Shown piece by piece: positions 7,233 through 15,794 of a DNA stretch of 64,000 nt. The DNA comes from Microbacterium galbinum (GTDB lineage Bacteria > Actinomycetota > Actinomycetes > Actinomycetales > Microbacteriaceae): positions 1,021,630 through 1,085,629 of the forward strand of contig NZ_CP078077.1 of NCBI RefSeq assembly GCF_023101185.1, read 5' to 3'. Both the position numbers and the translations under genes were made by a program. Every line of letters starts with the position of its first letter. Position 1 is the first letter of the stretch. The notes beneath the pieces are model-generated. The model searched no databases. It was not told the DNA's origin and saw only the letters and a list, made by a program, of their open reading frames with translations.

Positions 7233-7910
7233 CTACGGCCAGAGGATGCCGATACTGCTGCCGACCGCCGAGAAGCCGAGCACCAGGAACAGCACGCACA
7301 TGATGGTGTTGTTCTCGCGGCTGAGCCACACGTGCAGCGCCGCGAGCGGTGCGCGCAGGCGGTCGGCGGCGATCGCGTAGGCGACGACGGGGACGAGCAC
7401 GGTGGATGCCGCGATCACCGCGAACACCACGATCGGCACGAGCAGCTCGGTGCCCTCGAGGTCGGAGACGCCGAGGTCGATGGCGACGCTGAGGCTGAAG
7501 ATGTAGGTCTTGGGGTTCACGGCCGAGAGGAAGAGGCCGAACCGCAGCGCCGCGGCGAAGTCGAACGCGTCGACCTTCTGCATCCATCCCGGCAGCTTCG
7601 GCTCCTCACCGGGCTTCGGGCGCTTGCGCCACTGGCCCACCGCGAGCACCACGAGCAGCACGCCGACCACCAGCTTGGCGAGGCCCGCCGGAACACCGGG
7701 TTCGGAGTCGTCGCGGTCGGGCAGGAAGGTCGACAGCGCCGTGAGCACCCCGATCACCACCAGGATGCCGACGATCCACCCGATCAGGAACCCGAGGCTG
7801 CTCGTGCGCGCCTTCGGGCTCAGCAGGGTGAGGATGACGACGATGATCGGCAGCGGACTGATCGCGATGCCGAGCGCGAACGGGAGAAGCTCCCCGACGA
7901 CACTGCCCAT
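7233..7910 (-). CDS. GAP/Sap-family polytopic membrane protein
   Basis: A 225-aa membrane protein resembling the GAP (Sap, sulfolipid-1-addressing protein) family, a LysE-like fold of about six helices. Signs are LPFALGIAISPLPIIVVILT at the start, GFLIGWIVGILVVIGV, the conserved helix region LFLSAVNPKTYIFSLSVA and a final helix IMCVLFLVLGFSAVGSSIGI. Members have been linked to export of lipids or small solutes; the substrate here is unknown. The frame is open to 7988, but ATG 7910 (MGSVVGELLP) fits the family start. CATGAT lies 6 nt upstream and there is no ribosome site. Confidence 0.8.
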   Translation of the reverse strand: MGSVVGELLPFALGIAISPLPIIVVILTLLSPKARTSSLGFLIGWIVGILVVIGVLTALSTFLPDRDDSEPGVPAGLAKLVVGVLLVVLAVGQWRKRPKPGEEPKLPGWMQKVDAFDFAAALRFGLFLSAVNPKTYIFSLSVAIDLGVSDLEGTELLVPIVVFAVIAASTVLVPVVAYAIAADRLRAPLAALHVWLSRENNTIMCVLFLVLGFSAVGSSIGILWP

Positions 7911-7951
7911 ACCGACATCATGGCGCGGATCCGGCGAGCCGCGTGAGCGCT

Positions 7952-7980
7952 TTGGTCGCGGGCCGGGCGGCAGGTAGGCT
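7952..7980 (+). promoter_or_regulatory. Promoter of tRNA-Gly
   Basis: TTGGTC (7952-7957), a 17-nt spacer and TAGGCT (7975-7980) form a good actinobacterial housekeeping promoter 34 nt before the tRNA. Confidence 0.7.
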
Positions 7981-8013
7981 GGCGTCACCCCGTTCCGCGA
8001 GGATGCGGGGTTC

Positions 8014-8084
8014 GGGGCTGTAGTTCAATGGTAGAACTTCTGCTTCCCAAGCAGACAGCGCGGGTTCGATTCCCGTCAGCCCCT
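8014..8084 (+). tRNA. tRNA-Gly (anticodon CCC)
   Basis: The 71-nt cloverleaf folds fully. The acceptor GGGGCTG pairs with CAGCCCC (8077-8083), the anticodon stem is TCTGC/GCAGA around loop TTCCCAA with anticodon CCC, and the T-arm is CGGGTTCGATTCCCG, with a T discriminator. CCA is not encoded. It has its own promoter and terminator and reads GGG codons. Confidence 0.95.
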
Positions 8085-8091
8085 CCACTCG

Positions 8092-8119
8092 AACCCCCGG
8101 GACACACCCGGGGGTTTTT
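8092..8119 (+). terminator. Rho-independent terminator of tRNA-Gly
   Basis: Stem AACCCCCGGG/CCCGGGGGTT with loop ACACA followed by a T run to 8119. It begins 8 nt after the tRNA and is the only classical T-tailed terminator noted in the window. Confidence 0.92.
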
Positions 8120-8200
8120 CCGTCCCATCCGAATCCCCACCGGCTCCGAACAGCACCCGATGGGCGGCTCCGGCGCGCCCGCAGACCGAGAGGAGCCCCG

Positions 8201-10051
8201 ATGATCGAGTCGTCGACCCCACCCCTCGCCGCCCTCGACGGCTACCGCAACGTCACCGACCTGCTGGTCCGGCGCGAAGCGGATGCCCCCGATCACGTCG
8301 CCTTCGAGGTCGACCGCAACGGCGGCTGGCAGCCGGTCACCACCCGGGAGTTCGCGAACGAGGTACGGGCCCTCGCGAAGGGGTTCATCGCCCGCGGCAT
8401 CCGCACCGGCGATCCGATCGCGATCATGGCGCCGACGCGCTACGAGTGGGCCGTCGCCGACCTCGCCACCTGGTTCGCCGGCGCCGTCGTCGTGCCGATC
8501 TACGAGACGTCGTCACCCTCGCAGGTGAACGCGATCGTCGCCGACGCCGGTGTGCGCCTCGCGATCGGCGGCACCCCGGCGCACGCCGAGCTTCTGCAGG
8601 CGGCGCTCGCGCACGCCGACGCACCGACGCTCGGCGCGTGGACGATGGATGCCGACACCCCGCACGATTCCGGCCCCGGAGCCGCGGCATCCGGAACCCT
8701 CGACGACCTGGTCGCGTCGGGCACCGACGTCGCCGATGACGAAGTCGAGGCACGCCGAACGCACGCCACGCAGGACGCCCCCGCGACCATCGTCTACACC
8801 TCGGGCACCACGGGCGAACCCAAGGGCGTCGTGCTCTCGCATCGGAACTTCCTCGGTCAGGTGCTCAACATCGCCGCCGCGTACCGCGAGATCGTGAACG
8901 AGAACGGCAACACCGTCATCTTCCTGCCGCTCGCCCACGTGCTGGCCCGCGGACTCCAGCTGATCTGCCTGGCCAGCGGCATGCGCATCGCGCACCTCTC
9001 CGACCCGTCCACGGTCGTCTCGACCCTCGACACGCTGCGCCCGACGTTCCTGGTCGTCGTGCCGCGCGTGCTGGAGAAGATCCAGGCGGCCGCCGCCACG
9101 AAGGCTGCGGACAAGGGCCTGAGTCGTGTCTGGGAGAAGGCTCACGAGACGGCCGTCGCCTGGGGCCGCCGCGCCGAGCGGATCGACGCGCGTCGGAGAA
9201 TCCCGAACCGCCGCGGACTCCGTCTGCGCCACCGTTTCTTCGACGCCCTCTTCTACCGCCGCCTCCGCACCGTGATGGGCGGGCGGGTCGGCTACATCCT
9301 CTCGGGCGGAGCCGCGCTCGACCCCGAGCTCTCGCTCTTCTTCCGCGGCCTCGGCGTGCCCGTCATCGAGGGGTACGGGCTGACCGAGACGACGGCGCCG
9401 CTCACCGGCAACCTGCCGGGCCTCATCGCCTCGGGCAGCGTCGGCACGCCCCTGCCCGGACTCACCGTGCGCATCAGCGACGAGGGCGAAGTCCTCGCCC
9501 GTGGAGTCGGCGTCTTCGACGGGTACCGCAATCCGGCCCACGACGCGGATGCCTTCATCGACGGGTTCTTCCGCACCGGCGACCTCGGGCGACTCGACGA
9601 CCAGGGCCGACTGTTCCTGGAGGGTCGGCTCAAAGACGTGATCGTCACCTCGAACGGCAAGACCGTCGTGCCGACCCGCTGGGAAAGCACGGTCGAAGCC
9701 GATCCGCTGGTCTCGCATGCGGTGATGGTCGGCGAGGGAAAGCCCTACCTGTCGGCACTGCTGCTCCTCGATCCCGAGCAGACGCGGGCCTGGGCATCCG
9801 CCGAAGGCATCGCCCTCCCCTCGGGTCCGATCGACGACATCCGCACGGTCGCCGATCCAGCGCTGCGCGCCCACCTGCAGCGCGCCGTCGACGCCGCCAA
9901 CGCACTCGTGGCGCACAGCGAGCAGGTGCGCCGCTTCAGCGTCGTGCTCGCCGACCTCGACGACCGCGAACTCGTCACCCCCACCATGAAGCTCAAGCGG
10001 AACGTCGTGCTCGATCGCGCAGCCGTCACCGTCAACGACCTCTACCTCTGA
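8201..10051 (+). CDS. Long-chain fatty-acid--CoA ligase (AMP-forming)
   Basis: A 616-aa adenylate-forming enzyme that activates fatty acids to acyl-CoA through acyl-AMP, of the FadD15-like actinobacterial type. The P-loop-like signature YTSGTTGEPKGVVLSH is near residue 200, the adenine-binding motif GYGLTETTAPL near 390, and GFFRTGDLGRLDDQGRL with LKDVIVTSNGKTV in the hinge and C-terminal lid. It ends TPTMKLKRN, carrying the usual catalytic-lysine region. AGGAG lies 8 nt before ATG 8201. It is 27 nt upstream of the DUF1295 gene and probably co-transcribed. Confidence 0.95.
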   Translation: MIESSTPPLAALDGYRNVTDLLVRREADAPDHVAFEVDRNGGWQPVTTREFANEVRALAKGFIARGIRTGDPIAIMAPTRYEWAVADLATWFAGAVVVPIYETSSPSQVNAIVADAGVRLAIGGTPAHAELLQAALAHADAPTLGAWTMDADTPHDSGPGAAASGTLDDLVASGTDVADDEVEARRTHATQDAPATIVYTSGTTGEPKGVVLSHRNFLGQVLNIAAAYREIVNENGNTVIFLPLAHVLARGLQLICLASGMRIAHLSDPSTVVSTLDTLRPTFLVVVPRVLEKIQAAAATKAADKGLSRVWEKAHETAVAWGRRAERIDARRRIPNRRGLRLRHRFFDALFYRRLRTVMGGRVGYILSGGAALDPELSLFFRGLGVPVIEGYGLTETTAPLTGNLPGLIASGSVGTPLPGLTVRISDEGEVLARGVGVFDGYRNPAHDADAFIDGFFRTGDLGRLDDQGRLFLEGRLKDVIVTSNGKTVVPTRWESTVEADPLVSHAVMVGEGKPYLSALLLLDPEQTRAWASAEGIALPSGPIDDIRTVADPALRAHLQRAVDAANALVAHSEQVRRFSVVLADLDDRELVTPTMKLKRNVVLDRAAVTVNDLYL

Positions 10052-10078
10052 ACCCCCCTGCGAAACGGAAAGAACGCC

Positions 10079-11002
10079 ATGTCGTCGCCGACGCCCACGA
10101 ACACCCGCTCCTCGCGCACCTCGCTGATCGCGATCGTCGCCGCCCTCGTCATCGGCGCGCTCGTCGCACTCGCCGGTAGTCAGAACGGCGCATCCGTCGG
10201 CGGCATCCCGCTGTTCGCGGTCGCGGTCGCGGCGGCGTTCGTCATCCAGATCCTCGCTTTCATCCCCGCATTCCTCCTGCGCACCGAGCGCTTCTTCGAC
10301 CTCACCGGCAGCGCTACCTTCTTCGTGATCTCCGTGGTTCTCGTGCTGCTGACGCCGATGCCCGACGCGCGCAGCTGGATCCTCGCGGGCATGGTGATGC
10401 TGTGGGCCGCGCGCCTCGGCTCGTTCCTCGCCATGCGCGTGCACAAGGCGGGATCGGACGGCCGATTCGACGAGATCAAGGGCTCGCCGCTGCGCTTCCT
10501 GCAGGTGTGGGTGATCCAGGGCGCGTGGGTGTCGTTGACGGCGGCGGCCGCGTGGATCGCGATCAGCACGGATGCCGCGGCCCGGCCGCCCCTCGGATGG
10601 CTGAGCATCGTCGGGGTCGTCGTGTGGGCTCTCGGCATGGTGGTCGAGATCGTCGCCGACGCCCAGAAGTCGGCGTTCCGGAAGGACCCGCGCAATCGGG
10701 ACGAGTTCATCCGCACCGGCCTGTGGTCGCGGTCGCGCCACCCCAACTACTTCGGTGAGATCGTGATCTGGGTGGGAGTCTTCATCACCGCCGCGCCGGT
10801 GCTCACCGGGTGGCAGTGGGTCGCCGTGCTCTCGCCGCTGTTCGTGATCCTGCTGCTCACGCGGGTCAGCGGCATCCCGCTGCTCGAGGCGCGCGCCGAG
10901 AAGAAGTGGGGCGATCGCGCCGACTACATCGCCTACCGCGACAGCACGCCGGTGCTGGTGCCGCGTCTCACGCGGCCCCGGGTGAGCGCGACGGCGCGGT
11001 AA
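10079..11002 (+). CDS. DUF1295 / steroid 5-alpha-reductase-like membrane protein
   Basis: A 307-aa multi-pass membrane protein of the DUF1295 family, related to steroid reductases and isoprenylcysteine methyltransferases. The diagnostic part is near the C-terminus: LWSRSRHPNYFGEIVIWVG, with a later SGIPLLEARAEKKWGDRADY. About six hydrophobic helices precede it. Members are thought to act on lipids with NADPH, but the reaction is unknown. GGAAAG precedes ATG 10079. It follows an acyl-CoA ligase, which supports a lipid role. Confidence 0.88.
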   Translation: MSSPTPTNTRSSRTSLIAIVAALVIGALVALAGSQNGASVGGIPLFAVAVAAAFVIQILAFIPAFLLRTERFFDLTGSATFFVISVVLVLLTPMPDARSWILAGMVMLWAARLGSFLAMRVHKAGSDGRFDEIKGSPLRFLQVWVIQGAWVSLTAAAAWIAISTDAAARPPLGWLSIVGVVVWALGMVVEIVADAQKSAFRKDPRNRDEFIRTGLWSRSRHPNYFGEIVIWVGVFITAAPVLTGWQWVAVLSPLFVILLLTRVSGIPLLEARAEKKWGDRADYIAYRDSTPVLVPRLTRPRVSATAR

Positions 11003-11041
11003 CGAGTCCCTCGTCGGCCGGTCGGTCGGTCCGGCAGACCG

Positions 11042-11536
11042 TCAGCTGGCGAGGTCGGCGATGCGCTCGGGGCCGGACTCGCCCCGAATGTTCGTGAGCG
11101 CGGCGCGCGTCAGCGCGCGAACGATCGCGAGGGTCGTGCCGGTCACCGATGCGATCTCGACCTGGGAGAGACCGAAGTAGTGTGCGAGCGCGAGGCATCG
11201 GCGCTGCTCATCCGGCAACGGGCGCCAGGCCCCCGGAGCGCGCCGGGCCACCGACTCCGCGTAAGCGATGTCCGAGATCCACCCGATCACGGACCCCCGC
11301 GTCGAAGCGCCCTCGTGCGCGCGACGCCATATCTCGAGGTATGTCGACTGAAGGGCTTCATCGCTGACCGTCGGGTCGTCGACGACGTCGCGGATGAGAC
11401 GCAGAACCGGAACGCAGGTGAGGTCGTACACCTGGGCGATGGCCTCCTGATCCCCGCCTGCCGCAGCCTCTACGAGCTTCCGCAGCAGCGCCTCGTCATG
11501 CCCCGCGGGGACCTCGACCACGACTGCGGCATCCAT
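11042..11536 (-). CDS. ECF-type RNA polymerase sigma factor
   Basis: A 164-aa regulator that directs RNA polymerase to alternative promoters. Region 2 spans about residues 18-75 (LVEAAAGGDQEAIAQVYDLT to TYLEIWRRAHEG). Region 4 is near 107-150 (LPDEQRRCLALAHYFGLSQV, then EIASVTGTTLAIVRALTRAA). The spacing and length are those of a group 4 sigma. ATG 11536 (MDAAVVVEV) is chosen; an upstream in-frame ATG would add residues without homology. No anti-sigma gene is adjacent, which is unusual for the group. The divergent neighbour is an MHS transporter. Confidence 0.85.
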   Translation of the reverse strand: MDAAVVVEVPAGHDEALLRKLVEAAAGGDQEAIAQVYDLTCVPVLRLIRDVVDDPTVSDEALQSTYLEIWRRAHEGASTRGSVIGWISDIAYAESVARRAPGAWRPLPDEQRRCLALAHYFGLSQVEIASVTGTTLAIVRALTRAALTNIRGESGPERIADLAS

Positions 11537-11775
11537 GCTCCGATGGTTCCACCCCGGCGCGATCTCCCGGGAGCCATTGAACGCACGACTGAATGCTGCT
11601 ATCACCGACCGGCCGCGCTGGACGCCGCGCATGTGCGGAGCACTCATTTCGAGCGTCCGACCCTGTGCCCTGGGCACATGAAGACCTGTGGACGATCTGT
11701 CTAGCCTGAGTGAGGTTCGCGCGCCCACCGACGGACGTCGGCGCGCGGACCTCCACCTCGACACACAGGAGTGCC

Positions 11776-13134
11776 ATGGACATCGACATCGCCGACGACA
11801 TCGATCGCCCCGGTCTGGACCCCCGCGCACAACGCCGACGGGCCGTCATCGGAAGCTCGGTCGGAACCATCATCGAGTGGTACGACTTCACCCTCTACGG
11901 ACTCGCATCGGCTCTGGTCTTCGCGCCGCTGTTCTTCCCGGGCGGCGGCGACTTCGCCGGCCTGCTGGGGGCATTCGCGACGTTCGCCGTCGGCTTCGGC
12001 GCCCGCCCGATCGGCGGCCTCGTGTTCGCGCACTTCGGAGACCGGATCGGCCGCAAGGGCACCCTCCTGGCCACGCTCCTCATGATGGGCATCGCGACGA
12101 CCCTCATCGGCCTGCTGCCGACCGCCGAGACCATCGGCATCTGGGCACCCATCCTGTTGATCGTCCTGCGCCTCTTCCAGGGCGCCGGCGCGGGTGCGGA
12201 GTTCGCCGGCGCGATGACGATGGCGAGCGAGTCGTCCGACACGCGCAACCGAGCCTTCATCGCGGGTTTCCCCGGAGCATCCGTCTACGTGGGCATGGCA
12301 CTCGCCACCGCCACCTTCGCCCTCATCAGCCTGCTGCCGGTCGAGCAGTTCCAGGCCTGGGGATGGCGCATCCCGTTCATCGCGAGCATCGTGATCGTGG
12401 CCTTCGCGCTGTACTTCCGCCTGCGCGTCAAGGAGACCGCGGCGTTCGAGGCCGCCGAGCGCGATGGCGAGGTGACGCGTGCGCCGCTGGTCACGGCGGT
12501 CCGCTCGCACTGGCGCACCCTGCTCGCCGGCATGGCGCTGTTCGTGTTCGCCCTGCCCTGGGTCTACGTCGTGCAGACGTTCTCGATCTCGTACACGACC
12601 GGCACGCTCTCGGTGAACCCCACGCACGCTCTCATCGGCCTCATCGTCGCGGAGTTGCTCACCATCCCCGCCACCCTCGGGTTCGGGCGTCTCGCCGACC
12701 GCATCGGCCGCAAGCCCGTGCTCATCGGCGCGGCGATCTTCGCGATCGCCTTCGCGTTCCCGATGTTCATGCTCTTCCAGACCGAGAACTCGGTACTGGT
12801 CGCACTCGGCCTGATCCTCGGTCTGGCCATCGTGCAGGGGGCGACGATCGGCGTGTCCGCGGCGATGCTGGCGGAGCTCTTCCCCACCCGCATGCGCTGG
12901 AGCGGCATCGCGATCTCGCGCGAGATCCCGGCCGCCCTCGTCGGCGGCACCGCCCCGCTGGTCGCCACCGCGCTCGTCGGCCTCTCCGGCGGCGCTCCCT
13001 GGCTGGTCGCCGGCTACCTCGTCGGCCTGAGCGTCATCGGACTGATCGGCATCTCCGTGCTGCCCGAGACGCTGCACCGGGCGGATGCCGCGGCTCCGGT
13101 CGACGCGGCCGACGAGTCGGTCTCCACGAGATGA
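11776..13134 (+). CDS. MHS-family metabolite:proton symporter
   Basis: A 452-aa, 12-helix inner-membrane symporter of the MHS branch of MFS, which takes up carboxylates, betaines or similar solutes with protons. The hallmark GTIIEWYDFTLYGLASAL opens helix 1. GDRIGRKGTLL is the loop 2-3 motif, and FGRLADRIGRKPVL is its repeat in the second half. ATG 11776 has CAGGAG 5 nt upstream, while the upstream open frame lacks homology. The substrate is not evident. It is a distant paralogue of the transporter at 42515-43858. Confidence 0.92.
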   Translation: MDIDIADDIDRPGLDPRAQRRRAVIGSSVGTIIEWYDFTLYGLASALVFAPLFFPGGGDFAGLLGAFATFAVGFGARPIGGLVFAHFGDRIGRKGTLLATLLMMGIATTLIGLLPTAETIGIWAPILLIVLRLFQGAGAGAEFAGAMTMASESSDTRNRAFIAGFPGASVYVGMALATATFALISLLPVEQFQAWGWRIPFIASIVIVAFALYFRLRVKETAAFEAAERDGEVTRAPLVTAVRSHWRTLLAGMALFVFALPWVYVVQTFSISYTTGTLSVNPTHALIGLIVAELLTIPATLGFGRLADRIGRKPVLIGAAIFAIAFAFPMFMLFQTENSVLVALGLILGLAIVQGATIGVSAAMLAELFPTRMRWSGIAISREIPAALVGGTAPLVATALVGLSGGAPWLVAGYLVGLSVIGLIGISVLPETLHRADAAAPVDAADESVSTR

Positions 13135-13150
13135 GGTCTGCGAGGAGAGC

Positions 13151-13777
13151 TCAGCCCGCGTACATCTCCCCCACCGGCACCGCGATGGGGAGCACGTTGC
13201 CGGGCTGGGCGAGCGGGCAGGCCCACGCCGGGTCGTAGGCGCACGACGGGTTGTACGCGAAGTTGAAGTCGAGCACGAGCGTTCCGCCCGCGGCATCCGA
13301 TCCCAGGTCTGCGCCCTTGATCGTGTCGACGAGGTAGCGCCCGCCGCCGTAGGTGCCGTCGGGCTTTCCGGCGAGCGCATCACGCACCGGGATGAACAGC
13401 CCGCCACCGTACGTCGTCAGCCGCCACACGTCGAGCGATCCGGCATCCGGCACCTCGACCCGACCGATGCGCTCGAAGGGCACGACGCCGTCGGTGCCGG
13501 TCGCGAAGTCGAACCCGCCCGGCTCGGCCTCGAGGATCGGCAACTCGAACCGCCACTGCGCGTCGTACGAGGCGATCGGCAGCCCCTCGAACATCACCCG
13601 GTCCTCGGGCAGCAACGCCGTGGCCGGATGGTGCAGCATGAGGTCGTCTCGTTCGATGCGCCACAGCTCGTGGGCGTCTTCGGGCGAATCGGCCTCGCGC
13701 ACGGCGGCGTAGAGGGCGAAGACACGGCGTCGCCAGTCGGCGACGTCGAGGGCGGTGCGCGATGCGGGGGTCGACAT
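13151..13777 (-). CDS. DUF1684 domain protein
   Basis: A 208-aa protein of the DUF1684 family, function unknown. It shows the family's order of motifs: WRRRVFALYAAVREA near the start, an acidic DDLMLHHPATALLPEDR segment, RLTTYGGGLFIPVRDALAGK, GGGRYLVDTIKG, and the conserved C-terminal region with FNFAYNPSCAYDPAWACPLA. That last region contains two cysteines and may bind a ligand or metal, which is inference. There is no signal peptide. ATG 13777 lacks a ribosome site; TAGCCT is exactly 6 nt upstream, which points to a leaderless transcript. Confidence 0.88.
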   Translation of the reverse strand: MSTPASRTALDVADWRRRVFALYAAVREADSPEDAHELWRIERDDLMLHHPATALLPEDRVMFEGLPIASYDAQWRFELPILEAEPGGFDFATGTDGVVPFERIGRVEVPDAGSLDVWRLTTYGGGLFIPVRDALAGKPDGTYGGGRYLVDTIKGADLGSDAAGGTLVLDFNFAYNPSCAYDPAWACPLAQPGNVLPIAVPVGEMYAG

Positions 13778-13865
13778 GCGTCCAGGCTACGGGGGTTCGC
13801 CCGCGCCGGGGCGGGCGAACCGAAACGCCTGGTGCGGATGCCGTGCGCCGGACTACCGTGACCCC

Positions 13866-14543
13866 ATGGCGACCTTCGCGCTCATCCACGGCGGCGGATC
13901 GACGGGCTGGGACTGGCACCTGGTCGCGCCGCACCTCGAACGCGCCGGGCACGAGGCGGTGGCGGTCGACCTCCCGACCGAACGATCGGATGCCGAGCTC
14001 TCCGACTACGTGCGCACGGTCGTCGAGGCCGTGGGCACCCGCGATCACGTGATCGTCGTCGGCCATTCGCTCGGCGGCTTCACGGCGCCCCTCGCCGCGG
14101 AGGCGCTCGAGGCGGACGGACTCGTGTTCTTCTCGGCGATGATCCCGCAGCCCGGCGAGACCTTCATGGAGTGGTGGACGAACACCGGCCACGACCGCGA
14201 AAGCATCGACGACGACCCCGAGGTCTCGTTCTACAACGGTGTGCCGCGGGAGCTGGCCGACGAAGCGCGTCGACGCGAACGGGACCAACAGGGCGCGTGG
14301 CTGTCGAAGCCGTGGCCCGGCGATCGCCTGCCGGCCATCCCGACGATCGGGATCGTGTGCACCGACGACAACTTCTTCCCGGCGCCGTTCATGCGCCGGG
14401 TCGTGCGCGAGCGCCTGAGGTCCGAGCCCGTCGAGGTGCCCGGCGGGCACTACGCCGCCCTCACCCACCCCGCCGAGCTGGCCGGCGCGCTCGACCGGTT
14501 CGCCCGCGGGATCGACCGGGCGCCGATGGAACGTGGAGCGTGA
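13866..14543 (+). CDS. Alpha/beta hydrolase
   Basis: A 225-aa cytoplasmic hydrolase of the alpha/beta fold. The oxyanion region LIHGGGSTGWDWH is at residues 5-17, the nucleophile elbow GHSLGG at about 63-68 gives the catalytic Ser, an Asp sits in VCTDDNFFP, and the His lies in GGHYAAL near the end, so the triad is complete. It resembles salicylate or methyl-ester hydrolases and signalling-like lactonases, but the substrate is unknown. No ribosome site is seen; TACCGT lies 6 nt before ATG 13866. The next gene begins near its 3' end. Confidence 0.88.
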   Translation: MATFALIHGGGSTGWDWHLVAPHLERAGHEAVAVDLPTERSDAELSDYVRTVVEAVGTRDHVIVVGHSLGGFTAPLAAEALEADGLVFFSAMIPQPGETFMEWWTNTGHDRESIDDDPEVSFYNGVPRELADEARRRERDQQGAWLSKPWPGDRLPAIPTIGIVCTDDNFFPAPFMRRVVRERLRSEPVEVPGGHYAALTHPAELAGALDRFARGIDRAPMERGA

Positions 14544-14601
14544 ACATCCGATTCCGGACCGCGTGCGAATGAATGTTGGGCCAGCCGGGAAGGATGAGGG
14601 G

Positions 14602-15372
14602 GTGCCCGAGCTGCTCCCTCCCCCGCCCGACCGCGAGCCCGACATCGCCGACGACTTCGCCGACGGCCCCGACCCCGACCTGTGGGTGACGAGCTACCTC
14701 GCGCACTGGACCACGCCGGAGCGCGCGGAGGCGCGATACGAGACCGGGCCAGAGGGGCTGGTGCTGCGGATCGACGCCGACCAACCCGACTGGCGGCCGG
14801 AGGACGCCCCGATGCGGGTGTCGAACCTGCAGACCGGATCGTTCAGCGGACCCGTCGGATCGACCCGAGGCACGCACCGGCACCGCCCCGACGGGCTCAC
14901 CGTGCGCACCGCCGTTCCGACGCGGCTGTCGTGGGCGCCCCGCCGCGGGCGCGTCGACATCACGGTGAGCGCGAGCGATGACCCCGGATGCATGCTCGCG
15001 GCGTGGCTCGTGGGCACCGAGCAGGAGTCGGAGCGCGACCGCGGAGAGGTCTGCATCTTCGAGATCGATGCGCGGCCGGGCGCGACGGGGTGGACGGCGC
15101 GCTGCGGCATCAAGGCGCACGGCGACGACCGGCTCGTGACCGACATGGTCGAGGTCGCGCTCGATCACGACGCCCGCACCCCGCACACCTGGACCGCGGT
15201 CTGGGGAGACGGCGAGACGGTCATCGGCTGCGACGGCGTCGTGGTGTTCCGCGCGGCCCAGGCGCCACGGCATCCGATGTTCCTCATGATCGACCTGTTC
15301 GAGCTCGGGGAGCCGGGCGGCGAGTACCCGAAGACCGCGGTGATCCACGCGGTGCGCGGCTGGAAGGTGTGA
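14602..15372 (+). CDS. GH16-like (concanavalin-fold) protein with altered active site
   Basis: A 256-aa beta-jelly-roll protein resembling family 16 glycosidases. The region at residues 149-154 reads EVCIFE, which aligns with the GH16 signature E-x-D-x-x-E but has Cys in place of the central Asp; both Glu are kept. There is no signal peptide, so it would be cytoplasmic, unlike most GH16 enzymes. GTG 14602 is chosen because AAGGATGAGG precedes it; in-frame starts at 14533 (GTG) and 14569 (ATG) would lengthen it without homology. Activity could be reduced or changed. Confidence 0.72.
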   Translation: MPELLPPPPDREPDIADDFADGPDPDLWVTSYLAHWTTPERAEARYETGPEGLVLRIDADQPDWRPEDAPMRVSNLQTGSFSGPVGSTRGTHRHRPDGLTVRTAVPTRLSWAPRRGRVDITVSASDDPGCMLAAWLVGTEQESERDRGEVCIFEIDARPGATGWTARCGIKAHGDDRLVTDMVEVALDHDARTPHTWTAVWGDGETVIGCDGVVVFRAAQAPRHPMFLMIDLFELGEPGGEYPKTAVIHAVRGWKV

Positions 15373-15378
15373 CGTAAC

Positions 15379-15442
15379 GCACTGATCGGTGCGAAACGCC
15401 GGCAAAGGAGCGCCAGAAGCGGCACTCTGCACCGATCGGTGC
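15379..15442. promoter_or_regulatory. Paired GCACYGATCGGTGC palindromes
   Basis: Two copies of a palindrome lie 50 nt apart, centre to centre: GCACTGATCGGTGC (15379-15392) and GCACCGATCGGTGC (15429-15442). The second is the core of a perfect 18-bp palindrome (15427-15444). They lie upstream of the small acidic gene and look like dimeric-repressor operators; the regulator is not identified. Confidence 0.6.
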
Positions 15443-15538
15443 AGGAGAACGGGCATGGGGACGAGGGAGTCAACCCCCTGCGCGGACGCGTCGGAGCGGA
15501 CGTACGGTGCAGGTCCACTCACCCAGAAGGAGGACGAC

Positions 15539-15664
15539 ATGAGCGATCCCGTGAGCAACGACCTGCACGACGACGACCACCAGAACACGCAGGGCACGCC
15601 CGGCGCCGACGAGGAGGCCGACACGGCCTCGGGCGGCGCGCCGGAAGAGCCCGACGAGGACTGA
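15539..15664 (+). CDS. Small acidic protein, 41 aa
   Basis: A very short, strongly acidic protein beginning MSDPVSNDLHDDDHQN and ending APEEPDED, with no cysteine, helix or known domain. The case for a real gene is the excellent ribosome site AGAAGGAGG 6 nt before ATG 15539 and its own upstream region with two palindromes. Similar short acidic proteins are common and unnamed in this group. The open frame extends upstream to 15389, but that part crosses the palindromes and looks non-coding. A large hairpin follows 8 nt after the stop. Confidence 0.6.
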   Translation: MSDPVSNDLHDDDHQNTQGTPGADEEADTASGGAPEEPDED

Positions 15665-15671
15665 CCGTCCG

Positions 15672-15729
15672 CTGAGGGGTCGAGACACGCCGCAACCGCC
15701 CTCGCGCGCGGCGTGTCTCGACCCCTCAG
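15672..15729. repeat. Dispersed hairpin repeat, core GGGGTCGAGACACGCCGC, copy 1
   Basis: Perfect 22-bp arms (15672-15693 and 15708-15729) around a 14-nt GC-rich loop. The same arms recur at 28184-28241 with a different loop. This copy lies between convergent genes and probably acts as a two-way terminator. Confidence 0.8.
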
Positions 15730-15794
15730 CCGTGTGCGGGAATGACAGGGGCGGGGTCGCACCCACGACCCCGCCCCTCTTTCATCCCCTCCGG

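Noticed and set aside
15389..15538. Longer form of the small acidic protein
   Set aside because: The added codons cross two palindromes, and a strong ribosome site sits at the internal ATG 15539.
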